Source of the DNA: an uncultured Bacteroides sp.
GTDB taxonomy: Bacteria > Bacteroidota > Bacteroidia > Bacteroidales > Bacteroidaceae
NCBI GenBank assembly: GCA_900553185.1
Contig: USCT01000040.1
Span: forward strand, 1 to 9,610
Length of the DNA: 9,610 nucleotides
Reading direction: 5' to 3'
The position numbers and the translations under genes are program-made. The notes below the pieces were generated by a model. The model was given only the letters and a program-made list of their open reading frames with translations, did no database searches and was not told the DNA's origin. Below, piece by piece: positions 1 through 6,620 of this stretch; the first letter of the stretch is position 1; every line of letters starts with the position of its first letter.

Positions 1-238
1 TGTTAGCCGTAACTTCTTCTCCCAGTGCGGAAGGCTTGATGTGTGATGTCTGGATTTGTGCGCCTACGGTAGTCGATCCTTCTGGGAGTGCGGCTTCTAC
101 TGCCTGTTTGGCGGCATTTTCCATCAAGGCTATCAGAGCCGGTGTAGCGAATACTTCCAGATCGCCCGATCCCATGGCACGGGCTGTATTGTTTGTGTTA
201 ACGGTGGTTTTGCTGGTGTGGGTAAGTCCTTTTTCCAT
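1..238 (-). CDS. Hotdog-fold acyl-CoA thioesterase, FlK-like (partial, C-terminus off the left edge)
   Basis: The reverse strand reads open from an ATG at 238-236 to the window edge, giving the first 79 residues of a longer protein. The N-terminal pattern GSGDLEVFATPALIALME (residues 23-40) is typical of the thioesterase family that includes fluoroacetyl-CoA thioesterase FlK. As I recall it, the FlK catalytic triad is Thr42, Glu50 and His76. Here T32, E40 and H66 match it at a constant offset of ten, and G59 matches FlK Gly69. The phenylalanine lid of FlK (Phe33/Phe36) is not evident, so a fluoroacetyl-CoA substrate is unlikely. Hydrolysis of some short or medium acyl-CoA is the reasonable inference. 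The start lies 11 bp after the stop of the MscS channel gene, so the two are probably cotranscribed. The protein should be cytoplasmic, since no signal peptide is seen. Confidence 0.85.
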   Translation of the reverse strand, partial: MEKGLTHTSKTTVNTNNTARAMGSGDLEVFATPALIALMENAAKQAVEAALPEGSTTVGAQIQTSHIKPSALGEEVTAN

Positions 239-249
239 GATATGTTTTT

Positions 250-1449
250 TTAGTTGATGTATTGACTGGGATGAATATCTGTTCCGGCAGGACGCTGGAA
301 GATACGTAACCCGAATTCGGGCGTGATGGCGATCAGGTGATCGAACAAATCACTTTGGATGCTTTCATACGGTATCCAGTCGGAGGTATTGGTAAAACAG
401 TAGATCTCTATGGGAAGCCCTTCGGTAGTCGGTGCCATCTGGCGTACCAGCTGCATCAGGTTGTGATTGATGTCGGGGCGGTGTTCTATATGCTGTTGGA
501 TGTATCGGCGGAATATGTAGAGATTAACAGTTTCTTTTTCTTTTTTTATTTCTTCTTCGGTTATCCATCCTTTGTGTATAAAATGCTGTATTTCTTCTTC
601 GGTGCAGAAACGAATGGTAGACATATCAATGTAAAGTGATCGTTTGATGCGTCGGCCACCGCTTTCACGCATTCCTCTCCAGTTCTGGAAAGAGTCGCTT
701 ACCAGAATATAGGGAGGTATGGTAGTGATGGTCTTGTCGAAATTCTGTACTTTGACGATTGTCAGGGATACTTCGATGACGTAGCCGTCGGCTCCGTATT
801 TCGTCATGGTAATCCAGTCGCCCGGACGCAGCATGTCGTTGGCCGAAAGTTGTACACCGGCTACCAGTCCCAGAATGCTGTCTTTGAAGATTAACATCAA
901 AACGGCGGCAGAGGCTCCCAGGCCGGCCAGTATGGTCGTGGCGTCCTTGTCTATCAGAATACTGATGATGAGAATGATTCCTACTCCGATGGATACCAGG
1001 TTAACCATCTGGTAGATTCCTTTCAGCGGACGGTTCTTTAATGCTTCGTGTTCGCTTGATATTTCATAGAGGGAATTTAGAAAGGCACCTACCAGGCGTA
1101 CACAGGAAACAACCAGGTAGATCAAACAGACTTTTTGCAGGATATTGAGTAGCAGTGGGGCGTTTTTGAAGGCAAAGGGAAGCAGAATATAGTACATGAT
1201 GGGCGGAATCATCCGGCAAAAGCTGGTCATCATCTTTTCGTTGAACAGATAGTCGTCCCATGTAGCTTTGGTTCTTGCCGTGATTTTTTGTACAATGGGA
1301 ATTATCAGGTGTTTGAAAAGTTTGGTAGTAAGGTATGAAATCAGCAGGATACCTATTATTAAGAAAATTTGTGTACTCCAGTTTATATTCTCTTCATCGA
1401 TGCCGATGTAAAGTAAAAGCTGAGCGATACTGTGATTAATTTGTTCCAT
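250..1449 (-). CDS. MscS-family mechanosensitive ion channel (YbdG-like)
   Basis: This 399-residue inner-membrane protein is predicted to open under membrane tension and release solutes during osmotic downshock. Hydrophobic segments lie near residues 27-45, 75-95, 103-123 and 147-167. The pore helix follows at about 171-200, beginning with a GLGAS motif (176-180) and ending at QLSAND. The beta domain comes next (about 201-260, LRPGDWITM through the NFDKTITTIPPYILVSDSFQNW region), then a mixed C-terminal domain to residue 399. Five membrane helices and this length fit the YbdG/miniconductance branch better than the three-helix MscS of E. coli (286 residues). The ATG at 1449 leaves a short leader after a candidate -7 box. 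The thioesterase gene begins 11 bp after the stop. Family assignment is secure; the exact conductance class is inferred. Confidence 0.93.
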   Translation of the reverse strand: MEQINHSIAQLLLYIGIDEENINWSTQIFLIIGILLISYLTTKLFKHLIIPIVQKITARTKATWDDYLFNEKMMTSFCRMIPPIMYYILLPFAFKNAPLLLNILQKVCLIYLVVSCVRLVGAFLNSLYEISSEHEALKNRPLKGIYQMVNLVSIGVGIILIISILIDKDATTILAGLGASAAVLMLIFKDSILGLVAGVQLSANDMLRPGDWITMTKYGADGYVIEVSLTIVKVQNFDKTITTIPPYILVSDSFQNWRGMRESGGRRIKRSLYIDMSTIRFCTEEEIQHFIHKGWITEEEIKKEKETVNLYIFRRYIQQHIEHRPDINHNLMQLVRQMAPTTEGLPIEIYCFTNTSDWIPYESIQSDLFDHLIAITPEFGLRIFQRPAGTDIHPSQYIN

Positions 1450-1462
1450 AAATATTTACTTG

Positions 1463-1495
1463 TTTGGGCAAAGGTAATAAAATTTTGTATCTTTG
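1463..1495 (+). promoter_or_regulatory. Bacteroides-type promoter for the lipoprotein pair
   Basis: TTTG at 1463-1466 and TATCTTTG at 1488-1495 fit the Bacteroides -33/-7 consensus (TTTG, about 19-21 bases, TAnnTTTG), with a 21-base spacer. The start codon at 1525 follows about 29 bases later, leaving a short leader with no Shine-Dalgarno sequence, which is usual in this phylum. The element is interleaved with the candidate promoter of the divergent channel gene. Confidence 0.55.
1469..1476 (-). promoter_or_regulatory. Candidate Bacteroides -7 box for the MscS channel gene
   Basis: Read on the minus strand this is TACCTTTG, a match to the Bacteroides primary sigma -7 consensus TAnnTTTG. It ends 19 bases before the channel ATG. 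I see no convincing -33 TTG element at the expected distance, so the call is tentative. It overlaps the region used by the divergent lipoprotein promoter. Confidence 0.4.
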
Positions 1496-1524
1496 GATAT
1501 TCGATTTTTAGTTGTTAACCGATT

Positions 1525-1923
1525 ATGCGAAAATGTTTTTTATTCTTGGTTAGTGTCTTGTTGCTGATGAGTGCCTGTGTTTCGGAACAGCCAAAAGAAG
1601 ATGAAAAGGCAGGTCGGAAAGGAATGGATGAATCTGTGACAGAGCCTGCCCCCAAGGCTACAATGATTTTGTGGATTGATTACGATCGTCGTGGAACTTC
1701 TGCCCAGGGCAAGATTGTACTGAATGTGGAAGCGAAGGTGAATATTCAGCCGGATGGTTCCATACAGGTGTTGGAGTATGTAGGTGATCCTTCGGTTGTG
1801 GTAGAGTCATATATCCGGAAAACATTACGCCGATATCGGGTAAAGCAGAAGTTTCTGGAGGAAGGTTCTGTCCGGCCAGGAGTACAGTATGTATATTTGC
1901 GCATTCTTAAAGAACTGATGTAA
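1525..1923 (+). CDS. Small lipoprotein of unknown function
   Basis: The product is a 132-residue secreted lipoprotein. A basic start, a hydrophobic core and a lipobox-like LMSAC put the lipidated cysteine at C18. Residues 19-45 are a polar, charged linker (including KEDE at 24-27), as is common in envelope lipoproteins. The rest (about 46-132) looks like one small alpha/beta domain: strands around 46-53 and 63-85, a helix around 91-105, and a final strand at 120-129. The pattern of a strand, PDGSI, a strand and then a basic helix loosely recalls TonB C-terminal or secretin-like folds. I do not recognise it securely; it may belong to a Bacteroides DUF family such as DUF4891, recalled without verification. 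Its stop codon overlaps the next start (TAATG), so it is probably translationally coupled to the thioredoxin-like lipoprotein. Confidence 0.8.
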   Translation: MRKCFLFLVSVLLLMSACVSEQPKEDEKAGRKGMDESVTEPAPKATMILWIDYDRRGTSAQGKIVLNVEAKVNIQPDGSIQVLEYVGDPSVVVESYIRKTLRRYRVKQKFLEEGSVRPGVQYVYLRILKELM

Positions 1924-2438
1924 TGAAGCTGCTTGTAACGGTTGTACTGGTGTTTCTGATAAGCTGTGTTTCCTGTATACGTGAAGAGGTAGGAGAGCGT
2001 ATTCAGTATATACAGCCAGGAGATGAACTGCCGGATTTTACCGTGACGATGGATGACGGTACGGTGCTTGACCGGAATTCGTTGGAAGGAAAAGTGTCAG
2101 TACTGGTATTCTTTCATACATCGTGTCCGGACTGTCAGCGTGAACTTCCTGTAGTTCAGAGGTTGTATGAACATTTGCAGGGGGATAGTCGGGTCGTGAT
2201 TGCTTGTATCAGTCGGGAAGAAGCGGCCGGCGAGGTAGCGTCTTACTGGTTGCGGAATGCGTTGACACTTCCTTATTCGGCACAACCGGACAGGAAAGTT
2301 TATTCGTTGTTTGCAGAAGAGGGAATTCCTTTGATTTATATATCCGATGAGGCCTGTCGTGTACAGTATCTTTTTACAGACGATCCGACGGCTTCTTATG
2401 ATGATTTATATCAAGCTGTTTCAGCGATGGTTGATTAG
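1923..2438 (+). CDS. Thioredoxin-like (TlpA/redoxin family) lipoprotein
   Basis: This 171-residue protein begins with a signal peptide ending in LISC, making C15 the likely lipidation site (C18 is a less favourable alternative). The mature part is a thioredoxin fold. It has a PGDELPDFTV entry strand (32-41), then VLVFFHTSCPDCQRELP with the redox pair C68 and C71 (CPDC), and the conserved cis-proline at P136 (GIPLIYI). Extra cysteines sit at C95 and C145. The family acts in the periplasm as thiol-disulfide reductase or peroxidase-like proteins. The WCxxC tryptophan is replaced by a serine (SCPDC), so the redox potential may differ. The start overlaps the upstream lipoprotein stop by one base, pointing to a two-gene envelope operon. 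The substrate is unknown; the unknown lipoprotein upstream is a possible partner. Confidence 0.87.
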   Translation: MKLLVTVVLVFLISCVSCIREEVGERIQYIQPGDELPDFTVTMDDGTVLDRNSLEGKVSVLVFFHTSCPDCQRELPVVQRLYEHLQGDSRVVIACISREEAAGEVASYWLRNALTLPYSAQPDRKVYSLFAEEGIPLIYISDEACRVQYLFTDDPTASYDDLYQAVSAMVD

Positions 2439-2450
2439 AAGCGGTTCCCT

Positions 2451-2469
2451 GTTTCCTTGAAACTTTTTT
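2451..2469 (+). terminator. Possible weak intrinsic terminator after the lipoprotein pair
   Basis: GTTTC (2451-2455) and GAAAC (2459-2463) can form a 5-bp stem with a 3-base loop, followed directly by six T residues (2464-2469). It lies 12 bases after the thioredoxin-like gene stop. The stem is short and AT-rich, so efficiency is doubtful. Confidence 0.35.
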
Positions 2470-2480
2470 GTTTTTATCGT

Positions 2481-2510
2481 TTTGCATAACAAATGGTTTC
2501 ATTAAATTTG
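2481..2510 (+). promoter_or_regulatory. Bacteroides-type promoter for the etfBA operon
   Basis: TTTG at 2481-2484 and TAAATTTG at 2503-2510 match the Bacteroides -33/-7 pattern with an 18-base spacer. The start codon of etfB at 2547 is 36 bases downstream of the -7 box, leaving an AT-rich leader of roughly 30 bases without a Shine-Dalgarno sequence. The position directly before a three-gene operon supports the call. Confidence 0.6.
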
Positions 2511-2546
2511 CCAACAATAAATTACTAATACCAAAAATATAATCTA

Positions 2547-3434
2547 ATGAGTTTGAAAATCGTAGTTTTGGCAAAACAAGTTCCCGATACACGTAATGTA
2601 GGGAAGGATGCCATGAATGCCGACGGTACAATCAATCGTGCGGCTCTTCCGGCGATCTTTAATCCGGAAGACTTGAACGCCTTGGAACAGGCACTCAGAC
2701 TGAAAGACACACATCCAGGCTCTACTGTTACCATTCTGACAATGGGACCGGGTCGTGCGGCAGAAATTATTCGTGAAGGACTTTACAGAGGTGCAGACAA
2801 CGGTTATTTGTTGACAGACCGTGCCTTTGCCGGTGCCGATACACTGGCTACCTCGTATGCACTGGCTACGGCTATCCGTAAAATAGGCGAATACGATCTG
2901 ATTGTCGGTGGTCGTCAGGCTATCGACGGTGATACGGCTCAGGTAGGACCGCAGGTAGCCGAAAAGCTTGGATTGCCTCAGATTACTTACGTAGAAGAAA
3001 TAGAAGAGGTGAAAGATGGACGTATTCGTGTAAAACGTCACATTGACGGTGGCGTGGAAACCGTAGAAGGTCCGTTGCCGATGGTACTTACCGTAAATGG
3101 GAGTGCGGCTCCTTGTCGTCCGCGTAATGCGAAACTGGTGCAGAAGTACAAACGTGCCCTGGGTGCACAGGAAAAAGCTGCCCTGACAAAGGATGGCGCC
3201 GAACTGGCTTATGCAGATCTGTATGAGAAGCGTCCGTATCTGAATATCACGGAATGGAGCGTAGCCGATGTAAATGGTGATACCAAACAGTGTGGTCTGT
3301 CAGGTTCACCTACCAAAGTAAAGAAGATTGAGAACATCATCTTCCAGGCAAAGGAAAGCAAGACTATTTCCGGCAGTGATGCAGACGTAGAAAATTTGAT
3401 TGTTGAACTGTTGGCTAACCATACTATCGGATAA
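2547..3434 (+). CDS. etfB: Electron transfer flavoprotein subunit beta (EtfB/FixA family)
   Basis: This is the beta subunit of a heterodimeric, flavin-containing electron carrier that exchanges electrons with acyl-CoA dehydrogenases. It has 295 residues, a little longer than the classic mitochondrial type (about 255). The nucleotide-binding stretch GGRQAIDGDTAQVGPQ (121-136) and the segment from V162 to T182 (IDGG..ETVEGPLPMVLT) match the ETF-beta family, including the PROSITE-type signature as I remember it. The NPEDLNALEQAL stretch (39-50), the GDTAQVGP form of the loop and DRAFAGADTLATSYAL (91-106) resemble ETFs of anaerobes that bifurcate electrons (FixA, clostridial Bcd-Etf) more than mitochondrial ones. 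Whether FAD or AMP fills the beta site cannot be decided by eye. It is first in an operon with etfA and an acyl-CoA dehydrogenase, 5 bp before etfA. Confidence 0.95.
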   Translation: MSLKIVVLAKQVPDTRNVGKDAMNADGTINRAALPAIFNPEDLNALEQALRLKDTHPGSTVTILTMGPGRAAEIIREGLYRGADNGYLLTDRAFAGADTLATSYALATAIRKIGEYDLIVGGRQAIDGDTAQVGPQVAEKLGLPQITYVEEIEEVKDGRIRVKRHIDGGVETVEGPLPMVLTVNGSAAPCRPRNAKLVQKYKRALGAQEKAALTKDGAELAYADLYEKRPYLNITEWSVADVNGDTKQCGLSGSPTKVKKIENIIFQAKESKTISGSDADVENLIVELLANHTIG

Positions 3435-3439
3435 AGACT

Positions 3440-4459
3440 ATGAATAACGTATTTGTATATTGTGAGATGGAAGGCAACCATGTTGCCGATGTCAGTCTCG
3501 AACTTTTGACAAAAGGTCGTAAGTTAGCCAATGAACTGGGATGCCAGTTGGAAGCCATTTGTGCAGGCAGCGATTTGGCTGGTGTAGAAAAACAAGTATT
3601 GCCATACGGAGTAGACCGTGTACACGTATTTGATGCTCCGGGGCTGTTCCCTTATACTTCTCTTCCACATACTTCAATTCTGGTAAATCTGTTTAAGGAA
3701 GAAAAGCCTCAGATTTGCCTGATGGGTGCTACCGTTATCGGCCGTGATCTGGGACCTCGTGTTTCTTCTGCATTGACAAGTGGTCTGACAGCCGATTGTA
3801 CGCAGCTGGAAATCGGAAGTCACGAAGATAAAAAGAGTGGTACTACCTACGAAAACTTGTTGTATCAGATTCGTCCGGCATTCGGCGGTAATATCGTAGC
3901 TACGATTGTAAACCCTGAACATCGCCCGCAGATGGCTACCGTTCGTGAGGGTGTCATGAAGAAGGAAATCGTAGACGCCGATTATCAGGGTGAAGTGGTT
4001 TCGCACGATGTAGCGAAGTATGTTCCGGAAACGGATTATGTAGTGAAGGTGATTGACCGTCACGTGGAAAAAGCTAAACATAACCTGAAAGGCGCGCCTA
4101 TCGTAGTAGCAGGAGGTTACGGTATGGGCAGTAAGGAGGGTTTCGATATGTTGTTCGAACTGGCTAAGGAACTTCATGCCGAGGTAGGTGCCAGTCGTGC
4201 CGCCGTCGATGCCGGTTACTGCGACCATGATCGTCAGATCGGACAGACCGGTGTAACTGTTCATCCGAAACTGTATATCGCCTGCGGTATTTCCGGACAG
4301 ATTCAGCACATTGCCGGTATGCAGGATGCAGGTATCATTATCTCTGTAAACAGTGACCCGAACGCACCGATCAATACCATCGCTGATTATGTGATCAACG
4401 GTACCGTGGAAGAGGTCATCCCGAAAATGATTAAGTACTACAAAAAGAACAGCAAGTAA
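3440..4459 (+). CDS. etfA: Electron transfer flavoprotein subunit alpha (EtfA/FixB family)
   Basis: This 339-residue alpha subunit carries the main FAD of the ETF heterodimer in the cytoplasm. The N-terminal half (about 1-200) is the alpha/beta domain that packs with EtfB, and includes RPAFGGN at 145-151. The C-terminal half is the FAD domain. It contains GGYGMGSKEGF (225-235), GASRAAVDAGY (250-260), the RQIGQTG segment (265-271) and the family signature LYIACGISGQIQHIAGMQDAG (278-298), whose ISGQIQH portion contacts the flavin in characterised ETFs. Length and all motifs are complete. It starts 5 bp after etfB and ends 5 bp before the dehydrogenase. The two junctions have near-identical sequence (TAAAGAYTATG). 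Function as partner of the adjacent EtfB and dehydrogenase is strongly implied by the context. Confidence 0.96.
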   Translation: MNNVFVYCEMEGNHVADVSLELLTKGRKLANELGCQLEAICAGSDLAGVEKQVLPYGVDRVHVFDAPGLFPYTSLPHTSILVNLFKEEKPQICLMGATVIGRDLGPRVSSALTSGLTADCTQLEIGSHEDKKSGTTYENLLYQIRPAFGGNIVATIVNPEHRPQMATVREGVMKKEIVDADYQGEVVSHDVAKYVPETDYVVKVIDRHVEKAKHNLKGAPIVVAGGYGMGSKEGFDMLFELAKELHAEVGASRAAVDAGYCDHDRQIGQTGVTVHPKLYIACGISGQIQHIAGMQDAGIIISVNSDPNAPINTIADYVINGTVEEVIPKMIKYYKKNSK

Positions 4460-4464
4460 AGATT

Positions 4465-6171
4465 ATGGCAAACTTTTATACAGAACATCCGGAACTCAAG
4501 TTTCACTTGAACAATCCGATGATGGAGCGTATCTGTCAGTTGAAAGAACGCGATTACAAAGATAAAGACGAGTTCGATTATGCACCGCAGGATTATGCCG
4601 ATGCCATCGACTCTTACGATAAAGTATTGGAAATTACCGGAGAAATTACCGGTGAAGTCATTGCGGCCAATGCGGAAGGTGTAGATCAGGAAGGTCCCCA
4701 TTGTGCCAATGGACGTGTAGAATATGCTTCGGGTACCAAAGCTAATCTGGATGCGATGGTGAAAGCCGGCTTGAACGGCATGACCATGCCGCGTCGTTTC
4801 GGTGGCTTGAATTTCCCGATTACTCCGTATACCATGTGTGCTGAAATCGTGGCTCAGGCCGATGCAGGCTTCGGAAACATCTGGTCTTTGCAGGATTGTA
4901 TCGAGACTTTGTATGAATTCGGAAACGAAGACCAGCACAGTCGTTTCATTCCGCGTATCTGTGCCGGAGAAACCATGTCAATGGATCTGACGGAACCGGA
5001 TGCAGGTTCCGATCTTCAGAGCGTGATGCTGAAGGCTACATACGATGAGGACAACAACTGCTGGCGCCTGAACGGTGTGAAACGTTTCATTACCAACGGT
5101 GATGCAAACATTCATCTGGTACTGGCCCGTTCAGAGGAAGGAACGCACGATGGCCGTGGCTTGTCTATGTTTATCTATGACAAGAATGACGGCGGAGTAG
5201 ATGTACGTCGTATCGAGAACAAGCTGGGTATTCACGGATCTCCTACGTGTGAACTGGTTTATAAGAATGCCAAGGCCGAACTTTGTGGTGACCGCAAACT
5301 CGGTTTGATTAAATACGTTATGGCACTGATGAACGGTGCCCGTCTGGGTATTGCCGCTCAGTCAGTCGGTTTGAGTCAGGCTGCCTACGATGAAGCACTG
5401 GCATACGCCAAGGAACGTAAGCAGTTCGGCAAGGCCATTATCGAATTCCCGGCTGTATACGATATGCTGGCTACCATCAAGGCTAAACTGGATGCAGGTC
5501 GTGCCTTGTTGTATCAGACTTCACGCTATGTAGATATTTATAAGGCCTTGGATGATATTGCACGCGAACGCAAGCTGACTCCGGAAGAACGTCAGGAACA
5601 GAAGCGTTATGCGAAACTGGCCGACAGCTTTACTCCGCTGGCCAAGGGTATGAACTCAGAATATGCCAACCAGAATGCTTACGACTGTATTCAGGTACAC
5701 GGCGGTTCTGGTTTCATGATGGAATATGCTTGTCAGCGTATTTATCGTGACGCACGTATTACCAGCATTTATGAAGGTACTACCCAGTTGCAGACGGTAG
5801 CAGCTATCCGTTACGTGACGAATGGGGCGTATGCGGCTACCCTGCATGAGTTCGAACTGGTTCCTTGTGCTCCTGAATATGAAGGCTATATGAATCGTAT
5901 CAAGGACATGACCCGTAAGCTGGAAGCATGTACCAATGCGGTGAAGGAGGCTCAGAATCAGGAATTGCTGGATTTGGTATCTCGCCGTTTGTATGAAATG
6001 GCTGCAGTTTGTGTCATGAGTCACTTGCTTTTACAGGATGCAACGAAGGCACCCGAAATGTTCGGCAAGTCATTGAATGTGTATGTAAACTATGCGGAAT
6101 CTGAAGTAGAAAAGCATTTTAACTTTATCCGTAAGTTCAAGGCTGACGAATTGGACAGCTATCGTAGCTGA
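4465..6171 (+). CDS. Acyl-CoA dehydrogenase with extended C-terminal domain
   Basis: This FAD enzyme interconverts acyl-CoA and 2-enoyl-CoA, passing electrons to or from ETF. At 568 residues it is well above the usual 380 of short-chain enzymes. It belongs with the larger class that carries an N-terminal extension (about 1-80), an insertion in the helical domain (about 355-395) and a helical C-terminal domain (about 455-568). Visible motifs are MDLTEPDAGSD (173-183, flavin/substrate site), RFITNGD (207-213), ERKQFGKAI (317-325), QVHGGSGFMMEY (410-421) and RITSIYEGTTQLQ (431-443). The catalytic base should be E437, in the IYEGT motif. It is last in the operon with etfB and etfA, so the direction of electron flow depends on the ETF type. 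Acyl chain specificity cannot be read from the sequence; related Porphyromonas clusters are annotated as short-chain/butyryl-CoA enzymes, as I recall. Confidence 0.94.
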   Translation: MANFYTEHPELKFHLNNPMMERICQLKERDYKDKDEFDYAPQDYADAIDSYDKVLEITGEITGEVIAANAEGVDQEGPHCANGRVEYASGTKANLDAMVKAGLNGMTMPRRFGGLNFPITPYTMCAEIVAQADAGFGNIWSLQDCIETLYEFGNEDQHSRFIPRICAGETMSMDLTEPDAGSDLQSVMLKATYDEDNNCWRLNGVKRFITNGDANIHLVLARSEEGTHDGRGLSMFIYDKNDGGVDVRRIENKLGIHGSPTCELVYKNAKAELCGDRKLGLIKYVMALMNGARLGIAAQSVGLSQAAYDEALAYAKERKQFGKAIIEFPAVYDMLATIKAKLDAGRALLYQTSRYVDIYKALDDIARERKLTPEERQEQKRYAKLADSFTPLAKGMNSEYANQNAYDCIQVHGGSGFMMEYACQRIYRDARITSIYEGTTQLQTVAAIRYVTNGAYAATLHEFELVPCAPEYEGYMNRIKDMTRKLEACTNAVKEAQNQELLDLVSRRLYEMAAVCVMSHLLLQDATKAPEMFGKSLNVYVNYAESEVEKHFNFIRKFKADELDSYRS

Positions 6172-6194
6172 TCCTGAAGGTTCCGATAATATGA

Positions 6195-6239
6195 CAGAAG
6201 GGGTCGTGTCCGATTTTTTACCGGATACGGCCCTTTCTG
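6195..6239. terminator. Long hairpin between convergent operons (probable terminator)
   Basis: Bases 6195-6212 pair with 6222-6239 in an 18-bp stem that includes four G-T wobbles or fewer, closing a 9-base T-rich loop. It sits 23 bases after the acyl-CoA dehydrogenase stop and 3 bases beyond the stop of the convergent membrane-protein gene, where bidirectional terminators usually occur. Neither strand has a clear U-tract after the stem, so it may act mainly as an mRNA 3'-end stabiliser. Confidence 0.65.
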
Positions 6240-6242
6240 GGT

Positions 6243-6617
6243 TTATAAGTCGGATGAGTGGTCCAGAGAGCGGAATTTCTTTTTGAGCCACCGGTTGAAC
6301 AAGGCCAGCAGGGGAAGCGCCAGGATCATAGGCAAGTAGAATGTCAGATCACGGAGCTTTGAGAGCTGCAATAAGAGCTTTTCTTGAATGGCTTGAAAGT
6401 CTGGCTTGAACAGCCAGATAAGCCAGGCGAACAGGACGCCTATCATTAATGTGCATACGCCTATCATCAGGATAAACAGTCGTTTCTCCTGTCGTTTCTC
6501 CTTCCGGTAAACTTCTTCATTGATCTGTTGCATCATCCGGTAGGTGAAGTTTGTCGGAATCCGGAAGGCTGGTTGCTTCCGGATAGCTTCTTTCAGTCCT
6601 TTATCTTTTTCTGTCAT
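6243..6617 (-). CDS. Small two-helix membrane protein, candidate anti-sigma factor
   Basis: The product has 124 residues. A charged cytoplasmic N-terminus (1-46) contains the pattern IPTNFTYRMMQQI (20-32), which I associate with short regulatory membrane proteins encoded beside ECF sigma genes in Bacteroidetes. Helix 1 spans about 47-70 and helix 2 about 92-108, with a basic tail (RWLKKKFR) after it. The zinc-binding HxxxCxxC motif of classical ZAS anti-sigma factors is absent. The gene follows the ECF sigma gene by 3 bp, the classical sigma/anti-sigma arrangement, so sequestration of the sigma factor at the membrane is the leading inference. It is not proven by any motif. It could also be an unrelated membrane component of the same regulon. 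Confidence 0.75.
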   Translation of the reverse strand: MTEKDKGLKEAIRKQPAFRIPTNFTYRMMQQINEEVYRKEKRQEKRLFILMIGVCTLMIGVLFAWLIWLFKPDFQAIQEKLLLQLSKLRDLTFYLPMILALPLLALFNRWLKKKFRSLDHSSDL

Positions 6618-6620
6618 GGC

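Noticed and set aside
36..257. Plus-strand open frame of 73 codons at the left end
   Set aside because: It lies antisense to the thioesterase, which shows a clear family motif and catalytic triad; the plus-strand product has no recognisable features.
2544..3041. Long minus-strand open frame opposite etfB
   Set aside because: It is a shadow of etfB codon bias with no family features; similar antisense frames occur opposite etfA and the dehydrogenase.
4438..4938. 166-codon minus-strand frame opposite the dehydrogenase start
   Set aside because: It overlaps motif-bearing etfA and dehydrogenase coding sequence and has low-complexity F/I-rich translation typical of antisense frames.
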